Below, piece by piece: positions 44,974 to 53,945 of a DNA stretch of 64,000 nt. Made by a program: the position numbers and the translations under genes. The notes beneath the pieces were generated by a model. It worked only from the letters and a program-made list of their open reading frames with translations. It was not told the origin of the DNA and did no database searches. The stretch covers positions 3,596,001 to 3,660,000 of the forward strand of contig NZ_OY781099.1 in the NCBI RefSeq assembly GCF_963676325.1. The letters are read 5' to 3'. Position 1 is the first letter of the stretch. Each line of letters begins with the position of its first letter. The stretch is from an uncultured Bacteroides sp. (GTDB lineage Bacteria; Bacteroidota; Bacteroidia; Bacteroidales; Bacteroidaceae).

Positions 44974-47361
44974 ATGAACTACGCTGAGATTTGTATTATC
45001 AAAAGAGATGGGAAAAAGGAAGATTTCTCCATCAGTAAAATCAAGAATGCCGTAACTAAAGCATTCAATGCAACAGGTATCACAGAAGAGGACAAGCTGA
45101 TAGCTGATGTTACAATGCGTGTAATTGGGAACTTTACTACCCCAACTATTTCGGTGGAACAGATTCAGGACCTGGTTGAAAAGGAATTAATGAAAGTTCA
45201 ACCCGAGGTAGCCAAGAAATACATTATCTACCGTGAATGGAGAAATACCGAGCGTGATAAAAAGACTCAGATTAAGCATATCATGGATGGTATTGTTGCC
45301 ATTGACAAAAACGACGTAAATCTCAGCAATGCCAATATGTCGAGCCACACTCCGGCAGGACAGATGATGACTTTCGCCTCTGAAGTTACAAAGGACTATA
45401 CATATAAATATCTGCTGTCAAAGAAGTTTGCAGCTGCTCACCAGTTGGGCGATATCCATATTCACGATCTGGATTATTATCCTACAAAGACAACCACTTG
45501 TATTCAGTATGATATGGATGATCTCTTTGAGCGCGGATTCCGCACAAAGAATGGTAGTATCCGTACTCCCCAATCAATTCAAAGCTATGCCACACTTGCT
45601 ACGATTATCTTCCAGACAAATCAGAACGAGCAACATGGCGGACAATCAATTCCGGCATTTGACTTCTTCATGGCAAAGGGCGTTTTGAAATCTTTTCAGA
45701 AACACCTTGCTTCTCTTCTGGGATTCTATTTCACAATGCAAGGCAGCACTGTTGATGAAAAATCGCTGAAAGAAATTATCAAAGAACAAATTTCTTCCAT
45801 CAAAACCAGCGATCTGGAGCGTGATACCCTTTGCATGGCTGTTACAGCCTTACGCGTTAGCCTTGAAAAGGAAGCGCTCAACCGGATTATAGAGAAAGCA
45901 TTTTCTTCCACAAGGAAAGATACCCACCAGGCAATGGAGGGATTTATTCATAATCTGAACACCATGCATTCCAGAGGCGGAAACCAGGTAGTATTCAGTT
46001 CAATAAATTATGGAACAGACACTTCTGCAGAAGGACGTTTGGTGATTGAAGAACTTCTTACTGCCACTATGGAAGGACTTGGATGCCGTGGTGAAGTACC
46101 GGTATTCCCAATCCAGATCTTTAAAATAAAGAATGGTGTGTCATATTCTGAAGAAGACTATCAGAAAGCCATGACTGATTTTGAGACGGCTCTCGATGGA
46201 AAGATGAAATTCAGCACACCCAACTTTGACTTATTCCTTAAGGCTTGCCGCACAACAGCGAAAGCTCTTTTCCCTAACTTTATGTTCCTGGATACTCCGT
46301 TCAATACAAATGATCTTTGGAAAGCAGACGATCCGAAGCGTTACCGTTATGAGTTGGCAACCATGGGATGCCGTACACGTGTATTCGAGAATGTAGCTGG
46401 TGAAAAGTCCTCTTTGGGACGCGGAAACCTCTCTTTCACTACACTTAACCTGCCCAGGCTGGCCATTGAAGCCAAGATTGAAGCTGAAAATATGGTGGAT
46501 ACATCAAACAAAGATGCACTGGAACTAAAGGAGAAAGAGTTATTCCTGGAATCGGTTAATAATATGGCTCAACTCATTGCCGACCAACTTTATACGCGTT
46601 ATGAGTATCAACGTACCGCTCTTGCCCGCCAGTTTCCGTTCATGATGGGTAACGATGTGTGGAAAGGTGGCGGAAATCTGAATCCAAACGAGGAAGTAGG
46701 CGATGTTCTTCGCAGCGGAACACTGGGTATTGGGTTTATTGGCGGACATAATGCTATGATGGCTCTTTACGGTGAAGGACACGCTCACAGCAAAAAGGCA
46801 TGGGATACGCTGTATGAAGCCGTACAGGAAATGAATAAGGTGGCAGACGAATATAAAGCCAAGTATAACCTGAATTACTCCGTGCTTGCTACTCCGGCGG
46901 AAGGCCTTTCGGGCAGATTTACAAGAATGGACCGCAGGAAATATGGACTTATTCCCGGAGTAACGGACAAAGATTATTATGTAAACTCTTTCCATATTGA
47001 TGTGAAGGAACCGGTAAGCATTGTAGAGAAAGTAAGACTGGAAGCTCCCTTCCACGCCATTACCCGCGGAGGACACATTACTTATGTGGAGCTTGACGGC
47101 GAAGCACAGAAGAATGTGAAGGCAATCACTAAGATTGTAAAGGTGATGCACGATGAAGGTATTGGTTATGGTTCAATCAACCACCCGGTTGATACCTGCA
47201 ACGCCTGCGGTTACAGAGGAGCTATTTACGATAAATGTCCGGTATGCCAAAGTGAGAATATCCTGAGAATGAGAAGAATCACTGGATATCTTACCGGAGA
47301 CCTTAGCACATGGAATTCCGCTAAACGAGCAGAAGAACGCGACAGAGTAAAACACCACTAA
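44974..47361 (+). CDS. nrdD: Anaerobic (class III) ribonucleoside-triphosphate reductase
   Basis: 795 residues. It reduces ribonucleoside triphosphates to deoxy forms with a glycyl radical under anoxic conditions. Features: an N-terminal ATP-cone (about 1-95), the catalytic barrel with conserved Cys-bearing strands, a zinc-binding CNACGYRG...CPVC near 746-764, and the radical Gly771 in RRITGYLTGD near the C-terminus. It forms an operon with nrdG, 28 bp downstream. The cobalamin riboswitch in its leader suggests it is expressed mainly when B12 is scarce, sparing or replacing a B12-dependent class II enzyme encoded elsewhere; that counterpart is inferred. Confidence 0.97.
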   Translation: MNYAEICIIKRDGKKEDFSISKIKNAVTKAFNATGITEEDKLIADVTMRVIGNFTTPTISVEQIQDLVEKELMKVQPEVAKKYIIYREWRNTERDKKTQIKHIMDGIVAIDKNDVNLSNANMSSHTPAGQMMTFASEVTKDYTYKYLLSKKFAAAHQLGDIHIHDLDYYPTKTTTCIQYDMDDLFERGFRTKNGSIRTPQSIQSYATLATIIFQTNQNEQHGGQSIPAFDFFMAKGVLKSFQKHLASLLGFYFTMQGSTVDEKSLKEIIKEQISSIKTSDLERDTLCMAVTALRVSLEKEALNRIIEKAFSSTRKDTHQAMEGFIHNLNTMHSRGGNQVVFSSINYGTDTSAEGRLVIEELLTATMEGLGCRGEVPVFPIQIFKIKNGVSYSEEDYQKAMTDFETALDGKMKFSTPNFDLFLKACRTTAKALFPNFMFLDTPFNTNDLWKADDPKRYRYELATMGCRTRVFENVAGEKSSLGRGNLSFTTLNLPRLAIEAKIEAENMVDTSNKDALELKEKELFLESVNNMAQLIADQLYTRYEYQRTALARQFPFMMGNDVWKGGGNLNPNEEVGDVLRSGTLGIGFIGGHNAMMALYGEGHAHSKKAWDTLYEAVQEMNKVADEYKAKYNLNYSVLATPAEGLSGRFTRMDRRKYGLIPGVTDKDYYVNSFHIDVKEPVSIVEKVRLEAPFHAITRGGHITYVELDGEAQKNVKAITKIVKVMHDEGIGYGSINHPVDTCNACGYRGAIYDKCPVCQSENILRMRRITGYLTGDLSTWNSAKRAEERDRVKHH

Positions 47362-47389
47362 TCACTTTCTAACAAGCTAAAAGAGAACA

Positions 47390-47929
47390 ATGTCTGAAGA
47401 ACTTTATCTTTTATTTACTTACCCTGAAACAATTGTGGATGGTGAAGGAATACGCTATTCCATTTACCTGGCGGGATGCCGGCACCACTGCGCCGGATGT
47501 CAGAACCCCAGCACATGGAATCCTGTGCAAGGCACTCTTTTAACAGAAGAGACGGTCAGTAAAATGATAAGAGAGATTAATGCCAATCCGTTACTGGATG
47601 GCATTACTTTCTCCGGTGGCGACCCTTTCTATAACCCAAAGGCTTTTCTTCCTCTTATCAGGCGAATAAAAGAGGAGACCGGACAGAACATCTGGTGCTA
47701 TACCGGATATACTTATGAAGAGTTGCTGGCCGATTCTGAGTTAAATGCCATTCTTCCTTATATTGACACGTTGGTAGACGGAAGATTCGTGCAGGCTCAG
47801 TATTCTCCTTACCTTCAGTTCAAAGGAAGTGCCAACCAGCGAATTATTCATTTGGATAAACTGAATAAAAAGCAGGCTATTGAAAATATTCTTTGGATAG
47901 CAAGTAAACAGGTTACTACTTATTCCTGA
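47390..47929 (+). CDS. nrdG: Anaerobic ribonucleotide reductase activating protein
   Basis: 179 residues. Radical-SAM enzyme with the CX3CX2C cluster motif in AGCRHHCAGCQNPSTW (first Cys near residue 29) and the GG(D/E) motif in ITFSGGDPFYNPKA. It uses S-adenosylmethionine to install the glycyl radical on NrdD. It lies 28 bp after nrdD on the same riboswitch-controlled transcript, followed by a long bidirectional terminator. Confidence 0.96.
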   Translation: MSEELYLLFTYPETIVDGEGIRYSIYLAGCRHHCAGCQNPSTWNPVQGTLLTEETVSKMIREINANPLLDGITFSGGDPFYNPKAFLPLIRRIKEETGQNIWCYTGYTYEELLADSELNAILPYIDTLVDGRFVQAQYSPYLQFKGSANQRIIHLDKLNKKQAIENILWIASKQVTTYS

Positions 47930-47976
47930 AGAATTTAAACGAGTAGTAATTAATAGGCAACCACATAAAGACAAAA

Positions 47977-48023
47977 ACAGAAGTCGCGCAAAGGATTATT
48001 TAATTCCTTTGCGCGGCTTCTGT
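47977..48023. terminator. Bidirectional terminator between nrdG and rseP
   Basis: A 19-bp stem with a single G-U or A-C position (47977-47995 with 48005-48023), a 9-nt loop and T runs on both strands (TTTTTAT after it, and its complement before it). It serves the two convergent operons. Confidence 0.92.
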
Positions 48024-48046
48024 TTTTATATATCTTAACGGCTTAT

Positions 48047-49402
48047 CTATTTAAAGAAGAACCGCAGAACGTCATTGAAGTTGGCCCATATCAGTAATCC
48101 GAAGAGAAGAATCATACCAACCATCTGAGCATATTCCATAAACTTATCACTTGGTTTGCGACGCGCTACAATCTCATAGATAAGGAATAGCACATGTCCG
48201 CCATCCAATGCCGGAATAGGAAGAATGTTCATGAAAGCCAGGATGATAGAAAGGAAAGCAGTCATTTCCCAGAAACGGTGCCAATCCCACTGTGCAGGGA
48301 AGATACTACCTATAGTTCCAAATCCACCTAAGCTGTTTGCACCTTCTTTAGAGAATACATACTTCATATCGCTTACATATCCTTTAAGCGTATTCACACC
48401 AAGTGCAATTCCTGCAGGAAAAGATTCAAAGAATCCGTATTTCTTAGTGGTAACTTTAAAGAAATGATCGGCAGCATATGGGTAAGCACTACCTTTATAT
48501 AATGAATCTAACTGAACCGCTATTGTATCAGCAACACCTGCCCGGGCATAAACAATGCTCACATTGCGGGATGCTCCCTTGATACTGTCCTTTGGTGCAT
48601 TTGCTTTCAGCTTATTTATCACGGCATCATAGTCATCGAAAGAAGGAGTTGCAACTCCGTTAACAGCTATAATACTATCGCCTCTCTGCATTCCTGCTTT
48701 TGCATAACCACCATTCGGCATTATACTATCAAGCACGTAAGGAACACGACAATGATATGGAACAGCATTAGCTGCCATCAACCGGTTCATTAAGTCTTTA
48801 GGAATTTGTATATTTACCTCTTTGCCATAGCGATCTACTGTAACCTCTTTAGCATTAACAATCTGACGGATCATTTTAGAGTAGCGAACCAATTCCTTAC
48901 CATCTGCTTTAAGAAGAACATCTCCGTCCTGGAAACCAACCAGTTTAGTTACTTCGCTGAACTGCATACCCATCTTCATATCTTTTGGAAGCATATACGA
49001 TTCACCCCATGTGAAAAGGATCATGGAATAGATGAACAATGCCAAAAGGAAGTTGAACAACACGCCACCAACCATGATCAATAATCGCTGACCGGCAGGT
49101 TTAGAACGAAACTCCCAGGGTTTTTCCGGTTGTGCCATTTGTTCCTTGTCCATTGACTCATCAATCATTCCGGATATCTTCACATAGCCACCCAGAGGCA
49201 ACCATCCTATTCCATATTCAGTTTCGCTGTTCTTAGGTTTAAACTTGAAAAGCGTAAACCAAGGGTCGAAAAACAAACAGAATTTTTCGACTCTTACTTT
49301 AAAGAGACGAGCAAAAAGAAAGTGCCCTCCTTCATGAATAACAACCAATAACGATAAACTCATTATAAGTTGCAGGGCACGGATCAAAAATGTTTCCATC
49401 AA
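48047..49402 (-). CDS. rseP: RseP-type site-2 intramembrane metalloprotease
   Basis: 451 residues. Zinc motif HEGGH near residues 23-27 (VVIHEGGHFLFARLF) in TM1, the second ligand in the C-terminal LDGGHVLFLIYE, and PDZ-like domains in the periplasmic middle (for example around 220-300: GMQRGDSIIAVNGVATPSFDD). The protease cleaves anti-sigma factors or signal peptides within the membrane. It forms an operon with dxr (11 bp upstream), an arrangement common in Bacteroidetes. Confidence 0.94.
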   Translation of the reverse strand: MMETFLIRALQLIMSLSLLVVIHEGGHFLFARLFKVRVEKFCLFFDPWFTLFKFKPKNSETEYGIGWLPLGGYVKISGMIDESMDKEQMAQPEKPWEFRSKPAGQRLLIMVGGVLFNFLLALFIYSMILFTWGESYMLPKDMKMGMQFSEVTKLVGFQDGDVLLKADGKELVRYSKMIRQIVNAKEVTVDRYGKEVNIQIPKDLMNRLMAANAVPYHCRVPYVLDSIMPNGGYAKAGMQRGDSIIAVNGVATPSFDDYDAVINKLKANAPKDSIKGASRNVSIVYARAGVADTIAVQLDSLYKGSAYPYAADHFFKVTTKKYGFFESFPAGIALGVNTLKGYVSDMKYVFSKEGANSLGGFGTIGSIFPAQWDWHRFWEMTAFLSIILAFMNILPIPALDGGHVLFLIYEIVARRKPSDKFMEYAQMVGMILLFGLLIWANFNDVLRFFFK

Positions 49403-49413
49403 TTAATTACTTA

Positions 49414-50574
49414 TTAAATATTAAAATTCATCAGTTCTTTTGCAATTATCCGCGCCTCTGCGTCAGTCGCTACGTAATCATCATACGTTGGATTCTTAAC
49501 AAAATTCACTGTTTGCATTACTTTCTCTATAACATCACTCATTCCTAAAAAACTTACTCTGTTGCGCAGGAAGGCAGCCACCGCTATTTCGTTGGCAGCA
49601 TTGATAATACACGGCATGTTTCCTGCCTGATGGAGCGCTTCATAAGCCAAAGCCAGATTTTTAAAACGATCAGTATCGGGTTGTTCAAAGGTAAGATTGC
49701 CACACTTCGAGAAGTCCAGCCTGTCAAACGAAGAGTAAAGACGGTCGGGATAAGAAAAAGCGTACTGTATAGGCACACGCATATCGGGCACACCCAGTTG
49801 CGCTTTCACGGCACCGTCTTCAAACTGCACCATGGAGTGAATAATTGACTGAGGATGAACCACCACTTCAATTTGTTCCGGTTTCATTCCAAAAAGCCAC
49901 TTAGCTTCAATTACCTCGAAACCTTTATTCATCATTGATGCTGAGTCAATAGTGATCTTGGCACCCATGTCCCAATTGGGATGTTTCAGCGCCTGCACCT
50001 TTGTTACAGTCTTTAGCTGCTCCTTGGTAAAGGTTCGGAACGGACCTCCTGAGGCAGTAAGTATCACTTTTTCTATTTTGTTTCCTACCTCTCCCACCAA
50101 GCATTGAAATACAGCCGAGTGTTCTGAGTCAACGGGTAATATAGGAGTGCCAAACTGCTGAGCAAGTTCATTGACCAGTTCGCCTGCCACCACAAGTGTT
50201 TCCTTGTTTGCCAAGGCAATCTTTTTCTTTGCACGAATGGCGTTAATGGTAGGTTTCAGTCCGGCAAAGCCAACCATTGCCGTAAGTACCACGTCAATCG
50301 GACCGGCTTCCACTATCTGTGCCAAAGCTTCTTCACCGGCATACACCTTGATAGGCAAACCACTCAGCGCCTCTTTCAGTTGAGAATATTTTGTTTCGTT
50401 ACCAATTACCACAGCCTCGGGCATAAACTGCCGGGCCTGTTCTATTAGTAACTCCACGCGGTTATTGGCTGTCAGTGCATACACTTCATATAAATCAGAA
50501 TGTTCGGCAATCACCTGCAAAGCCTGTGTGCCAATACTTCCTGTAGAGCCCAATATCGCTATTTGTTTTTTCAT
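49414..50574 (-). CDS. dxr: 1-deoxy-D-xylulose 5-phosphate reductoisomerase
   Basis: 386 residues from ATG at 50574 (MKKQIAILGSTGSIGTQ), which begins directly with the NADPH-binding GSTGSIG; a longer in-frame start at 50625 adds an unrelated N-terminus. It makes 2-C-methyl-D-erythritol 4-phosphate, the committed step of the MEP isoprenoid pathway. Also visible are ANKETLVVAG, the metal-binding PVDSEHSAVFQ, ASGGPFR and the MMNKGFEVIEA catalytic-loop region. A candidate -7 box lies 153-160 bp upstream, beyond which are the 22-bp repeats at 50815-50923. Confidence 0.97.
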   Translation of the reverse strand: MKKQIAILGSTGSIGTQALQVIAEHSDLYEVYALTANNRVELLIEQARQFMPEAVVIGNETKYSQLKEALSGLPIKVYAGEEALAQIVEAGPIDVVLTAMVGFAGLKPTINAIRAKKKIALANKETLVVAGELVNELAQQFGTPILPVDSEHSAVFQCLVGEVGNKIEKVILTASGGPFRTFTKEQLKTVTKVQALKHPNWDMGAKITIDSASMMNKGFEVIEAKWLFGMKPEQIEVVVHPQSIIHSMVQFEDGAVKAQLGVPDMRVPIQYAFSYPDRLYSSFDRLDFSKCGNLTFEQPDTDRFKNLALAYEALHQAGNMPCIINAANEIAVAAFLRNRVSFLGMSDVIEKVMQTVNFVKNPTYDDYVATDAEARIIAKELMNFNI

Positions 50575-50726
50575 TGTTATTATTAAAAGATAATCTATTT
50601 TTCCGCCTTCATAAAAGGCTGTCAAAGCTCTTTTCCTTGTTAATTGCAGGCGACTTCAGCAAGCAAAAAAAGATATTCATCTGATATTTGCATTTCTTAT
50701 TCGCTATGCTACAGTTTTTAAAAGCA

Positions 50727-50734
50727 CAAATGTA
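50727..50734 (-). promoter_or_regulatory. Candidate -7 box for dxr-rseP
   Basis: CAAATGTA on the plus strand, TACATTTG on the minus strand. It is rather far (about 153 bp) from the dxr ATG. Confidence 0.4.
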
Positions 50735-50814
50735 AGAAATTAACGGAACGTGACACAGCTTTCTTTATTCATTTTAACGATAATACGATAAATATAGAGA
50801 AAGAGCAGGCGAGT

Positions 50815-50923
50815 GTTAAGGAAAGTTCCGGTCAGAGTTAAGGGAAAGTCTGGTTAGATCTTTTCAATTGAGTGTAGACTTAACCTAGATTAGGTGTAGA
50901 CCTATTATATTTTATCTCTACAC
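50815..50923. repeat. Two sets of 22-bp direct repeats (array D/E) upstream of dxr
   Basis: GTTAAG...CCGGTCAGA at 50815-50836 recurs as GTTAAG...CTGGTTAGA at 50837-50858 (22-bp step). A different unit, GTGTAGAC, occurs at 50872 and 50894 (22-bp step) and again inverted as CTCTACAC at 50916. The rest of 50575-51058 holds no gene I can support. Confidence 0.75.
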
Positions 50924-51058
50924 TATTTTTATATTAAGAGTAGGTCTTTTTAAAAACATCCGGCGGGAAATGCCTTTAACTCCTTAGACAAAACAGATTA
51001 ATGCAGGAAGGAAAAGTGGTTAGTTGAGTGTTGGTATGCCAACGGAGTTACAGAAAAA

Positions 51059-52063
51059 TTAAAATGATTCCAGTTGCAACAAAAGTTCCTGGATGGAAGA
51101 GCAAGCCAGTTCTCTGCCTTCTTTGGAAATCAGCCACGAATCGGCAGCCTCATCCACAGTAATCAGCTCCGGAGCATTGGCAGATAATTGGTACCCATTC
51201 CTTGTCAGAGCACGTTCCGTCCAGTAGGTTCGGTTTCCTGTACCCAGAGTTTTCAACGAAACAAGGCGGGGAATTTCAGCATGATTTACCATAAAATTAC
51301 CGGTCGATGAGTCGAAACGGTAAGAGTTATTCGCAAAGACTTTCTGAAAACGGTTGGTCAGAATCAGATCTTCGGGCGTACCCACGGCAATGCCATGCTT
51401 TGGAATCATCAGCCACAGTTTATCAGCAGTTTGAAGAGCAAGGTCGAGTTCATGGGTAGACAGCACAATTGCTTTGTTTGTTCGCCGGGCAAGTTCATGC
51501 AAAAGCATCATCACCTCTACCCTATTGTTTATATCCAGATGGGCTGTGGGCTCATCCAGCAGAATCACCGGAGTGTCCTGCACCAGAGCCTTGGCAATCA
51601 TAGCGCGCTGACGCTCACCATCAGACAGTTCATTGATAAAGCGATTGGCATATCCCTCGAGATGTACCTGCGAGAGTGCTGCATGCACCAGTTCTTTATC
51701 GTGATCGGTCAGCTTCCCCAACCAGTCGGTGTAGGGATTCCTGCCCGTAGCCACAAGGTTGAATACGGTAAGATTGCTTACTTCTACACGGTCGGTCAGC
51801 ACAAGAGAGAGCAACCGTGCTTTATTTGAAAGTGATTGTTTTCCTAAAGGAAGGTTATCAATGCGGACTTCTCCGCGAAGAGCAGGCTGAAGTCCGGCAA
51901 TTGTGCGTAAAAGAGTAGACTTACCACAACCATTGGGTCCTATCAGACAAACCATCTCTCCCTGGAAAACCTCCAGAGAAAGGCGTATCTGAACCGGATA
52001 ATTCCCCTTTCGGTTTACGTATCCTATGGTTAAATCGTGGGTTTGTATTATTGCATCGGGCAT
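51059..52063 (-). CDS. ABC transporter ATP-binding protein (FecE/BtuD-like) with C-terminal extension
   Basis: 334 residues from the ATG at 52063; an in-frame TTG at 52087 overlaps the rimM stop and is a less likely start. Walker A GPNGCGKST, signature LSDGERQR, Walker B VILLDEPTAH and the H-loop STHELD mark a complete ATPase of the iron-siderophore/cobalamin importer group. About 80 residues after the nucleotide-binding domain are extra and of unknown role. No permease or binding-protein gene is adjacent, so its membrane partner must be elsewhere. It follows rimM by 20 bp and is probably on the same transcript. Confidence 0.88.
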   Translation of the reverse strand: MPDAIIQTHDLTIGYVNRKGNYPVQIRLSLEVFQGEMVCLIGPNGCGKSTLLRTIAGLQPALRGEVRIDNLPLGKQSLSNKARLLSLVLTDRVEVSNLTVFNLVATGRNPYTDWLGKLTDHDKELVHAALSQVHLEGYANRFINELSDGERQRAMIAKALVQDTPVILLDEPTAHLDINNRVEVMMLLHELARRTNKAIVLSTHELDLALQTADKLWLMIPKHGIAVGTPEDLILTNRFQKVFANNSYRFDSSTGNFMVNHAEIPRLVSLKTLGTGNRTYWTERALTRNGYQLSANAPELITVDEAADSWLISKEGRELACSSIQELLLQLESF

Positions 52064-52083
52064 GATTCCAGGAGGATAATCCG

Positions 52084-52623
52084 TCAATCGAGTGTTTCCA
52101 CATCATCCAGCGACAATAGTCCCTGGGGCAAATCAACAGTCATCTGCCTTTTCTTATTATCCATTTTCAGAATAAACTCTTCCTGTGCCGGAATAAGGAG
52201 TTCCTCGCCATCTTTCTCGAGAACAAACAGGGTGTTGATGGTCGACTGATCCACTTCCACCACCGTTCCTATATCACCATGATGCTTGTCTACAACCTTG
52301 AATCCAATGAAATAATCCCATGAAAGCTCTTCTACAGGAGATTCTTCAGCATATTTGGCCGGGAAATAGACTTCAACATTGGTAAACATACGCGCCTTCT
52401 CGGCCGAATCAACCCCCTCAAGCTTAACTAAAGCCGTAGAGTCCGACCGAAAGCGGTATTCATCTATAAAAAAGGGAACAAAGATGCCGTCAAGCAAACA
52501 GATGAGATAGTCACACTCTGCCCTGTCGAACGCATCGTCCGTAAAGGTAAACGACAACTCTCCGTGAATACCGTGAGGCTTATTAAAGAGACCTATCTTA
52601 TATACTTCTTCCCGTTTTATCAT
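52084..52623 (-). CDS. rimM: Ribosome maturation factor RimM
   Basis: 179 residues. The N-terminal RimM beta-barrel (YKIGLFNKPHGIHGELSF) and the C-terminal PRC-barrel (SWDYFIGFKVVDKHHGDIGTV, ...LIPAQEEFI) are both present. It helps mature the 30S head by binding S19 and 16S rRNA. Its ATG overlaps the murA stop by four bases (ATGA), so translation is coupled. Confidence 0.95.
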   Translation of the reverse strand: MIKREEVYKIGLFNKPHGIHGELSFTFTDDAFDRAECDYLICLLDGIFVPFFIDEYRFRSDSTALVKLEGVDSAEKARMFTNVEVYFPAKYAEESPVEELSWDYFIGFKVVDKHHGDIGTVVEVDQSTINTLFVLEKDGEELLIPAQEEFILKMDNKKRQMTVDLPQGLLSLDDVETLD

Positions 52624-53930
52624 TCTTCTATACGTGTGATGCGTGCACCGAGAGCATTCAGACGTCTTTCGATGTCCTGATATCCACGGTCAATCTGTTC
52701 TATGTTATTTATTCTACTGATACCCGAAGCGCTCATTGCTGCAATAAGCAAAGCAATTCCGGCACGGATGTCGGGTGAGGTCATGTTTCCTCCACGTAAG
52801 GTGAAATTATGGTTATGACCGATTACAACTGCACGGTGTGGGTCGCATAAAATAATTTGCGCGCCCATGTCTATCAGTTTATCAACGAAGAACAAGCGAC
52901 TTTCAAACATTTTCTGATGAATAAGTACGCTTCCCTTTGCCTGAGTAGCCACAACAAGCAGCACACTCAAAAGGTCGGGTGTTAGTCCCGGCCACGGAGC
53001 ATCGGCAATAGTCATAATAGAACCATCCATGAATGACTCAATCTCGTAACTTTCCTGAGAAGGGATATAGATATCATCGCCACGTTGTTCCAGCTTGATG
53101 CCTAAACGACGGAAGCTTTCAGGGATAATTCCCAGATTCTCGTAAGATACATTTTTGATAGTCAGTTCACTGCGGGTCATTGCAGCCATACCTATAAAAC
53201 TTCCTACCTCAATCATGTCAGGAAGTACAGTATGTGTGGTTCCGCCAAGGCTTTCAACACCTTCAATAACAAGCAGGTTTGAAGCAATTCCACTAATCTT
53301 GGCACCCATATTGTTCAGCATCTTGCAAAGCTGTTGCAGATAAGGTTCGCAAGCTGCGTTATAAATCGTGGTAGTTCCCTTAGCAAGAACAGCAGCCATC
53401 ACAATATTTGCAGTACCGGTAACCGAAGCCTCATCAAGTAACATTGAGGCACCTTTCAGTTGCTTAGCACTTATTTCATAAACGCCTCTGTCTGCTATAT
53501 AATTAAAATCGGCACCCAACTTCTGTATACCCAAAAAGTGAGTATCCAAACGTCGGCGACCAATTTTGTCACCACCGGGTTTTGAGATTAAAGCCGCACC
53601 AAAACGGGCAACCATTGGGCCTATAAGCATTACTGAGCCACGAAGACTGGAGCATTTCTTCAGAAATTCATCACTCTGAAGATAAGCCATATCCACATTT
53701 TCAGCCTTGAATGTATACGTATCAACTCCGGTTTTGGAAATTGCTACGCCCATATTCCTCATCAGTTGGATAAGGTTATTTACATCTAATATATCGGGTA
53801 TATTGCTTACAGCTACTTCTTCCGAAGTAAGTAGTGTTGCGCAAATAATCTGCAGCACTTCGTTCTTCGCACCCTGAGGTATAATTTCTCCACAAAGCTT
53901 GTGTCCACCTTCAATTACAAATGAAGCCAT
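52620..53930 (-). CDS. murA: UDP-N-acetylglucosamine 1-carboxyvinyltransferase (Cys-to-Asp active-site form)
   Basis: 436 residues, usual length. It transfers enolpyruvate from PEP to UDP-GlcNAc, the first committed step of peptidoglycan synthesis. Typical motifs are GAKNEVLQI (around 20-28), LRGSVMLIGPMVARFG (around 96-111) and the C-terminal DIRAGIALLIAAM. The active-site loop reads PGGDKIGRRRLD: Asp121 stands where E. coli MurA has Cys115 (PGGCTIGARPVD). Such Asp forms keep activity but resist fosfomycin, which alkylates the Cys. It is followed with overlap by rimM and preceded by DUF4290 after 15 bp. Confidence 0.96.
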   Translation of the reverse strand: MASFVIEGGHKLCGEIIPQGAKNEVLQIICATLLTSEEVAVSNIPDILDVNNLIQLMRNMGVAISKTGVDTYTFKAENVDMAYLQSDEFLKKCSSLRGSVMLIGPMVARFGAALISKPGGDKIGRRRLDTHFLGIQKLGADFNYIADRGVYEISAKQLKGASMLLDEASVTGTANIVMAAVLAKGTTTIYNAACEPYLQQLCKMLNNMGAKISGIASNLLVIEGVESLGGTTHTVLPDMIEVGSFIGMAAMTRSELTIKNVSYENLGIIPESFRRLGIKLEQRGDDIYIPSQESYEIESFMDGSIMTIADAPWPGLTPDLLSVLLVVATQAKGSVLIHQKMFESRLFFVDKLIDMGAQIILCDPHRAVVIGHNHNFTLRGGNMTSPDIRAGIALLIAAMSASGISRINNIEQIDRGYQDIERRLNALGARITRIEE

Positions 53931-53945
53931 AGTATTTCGTGATTA

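Noticed and set aside
46540..47151. 203-codon open frame on the minus strand inside nrdD
   Set aside because: It lies wholly antisense to a clear nrdD, has no signal, motif or promoter, and its composition is what the complement of a conserved gene gives.
51395..51829. 144-codon plus-strand open frame inside the ABC ATPase gene
   Set aside because: Antisense to Walker and signature motifs of a real gene; no independent support.
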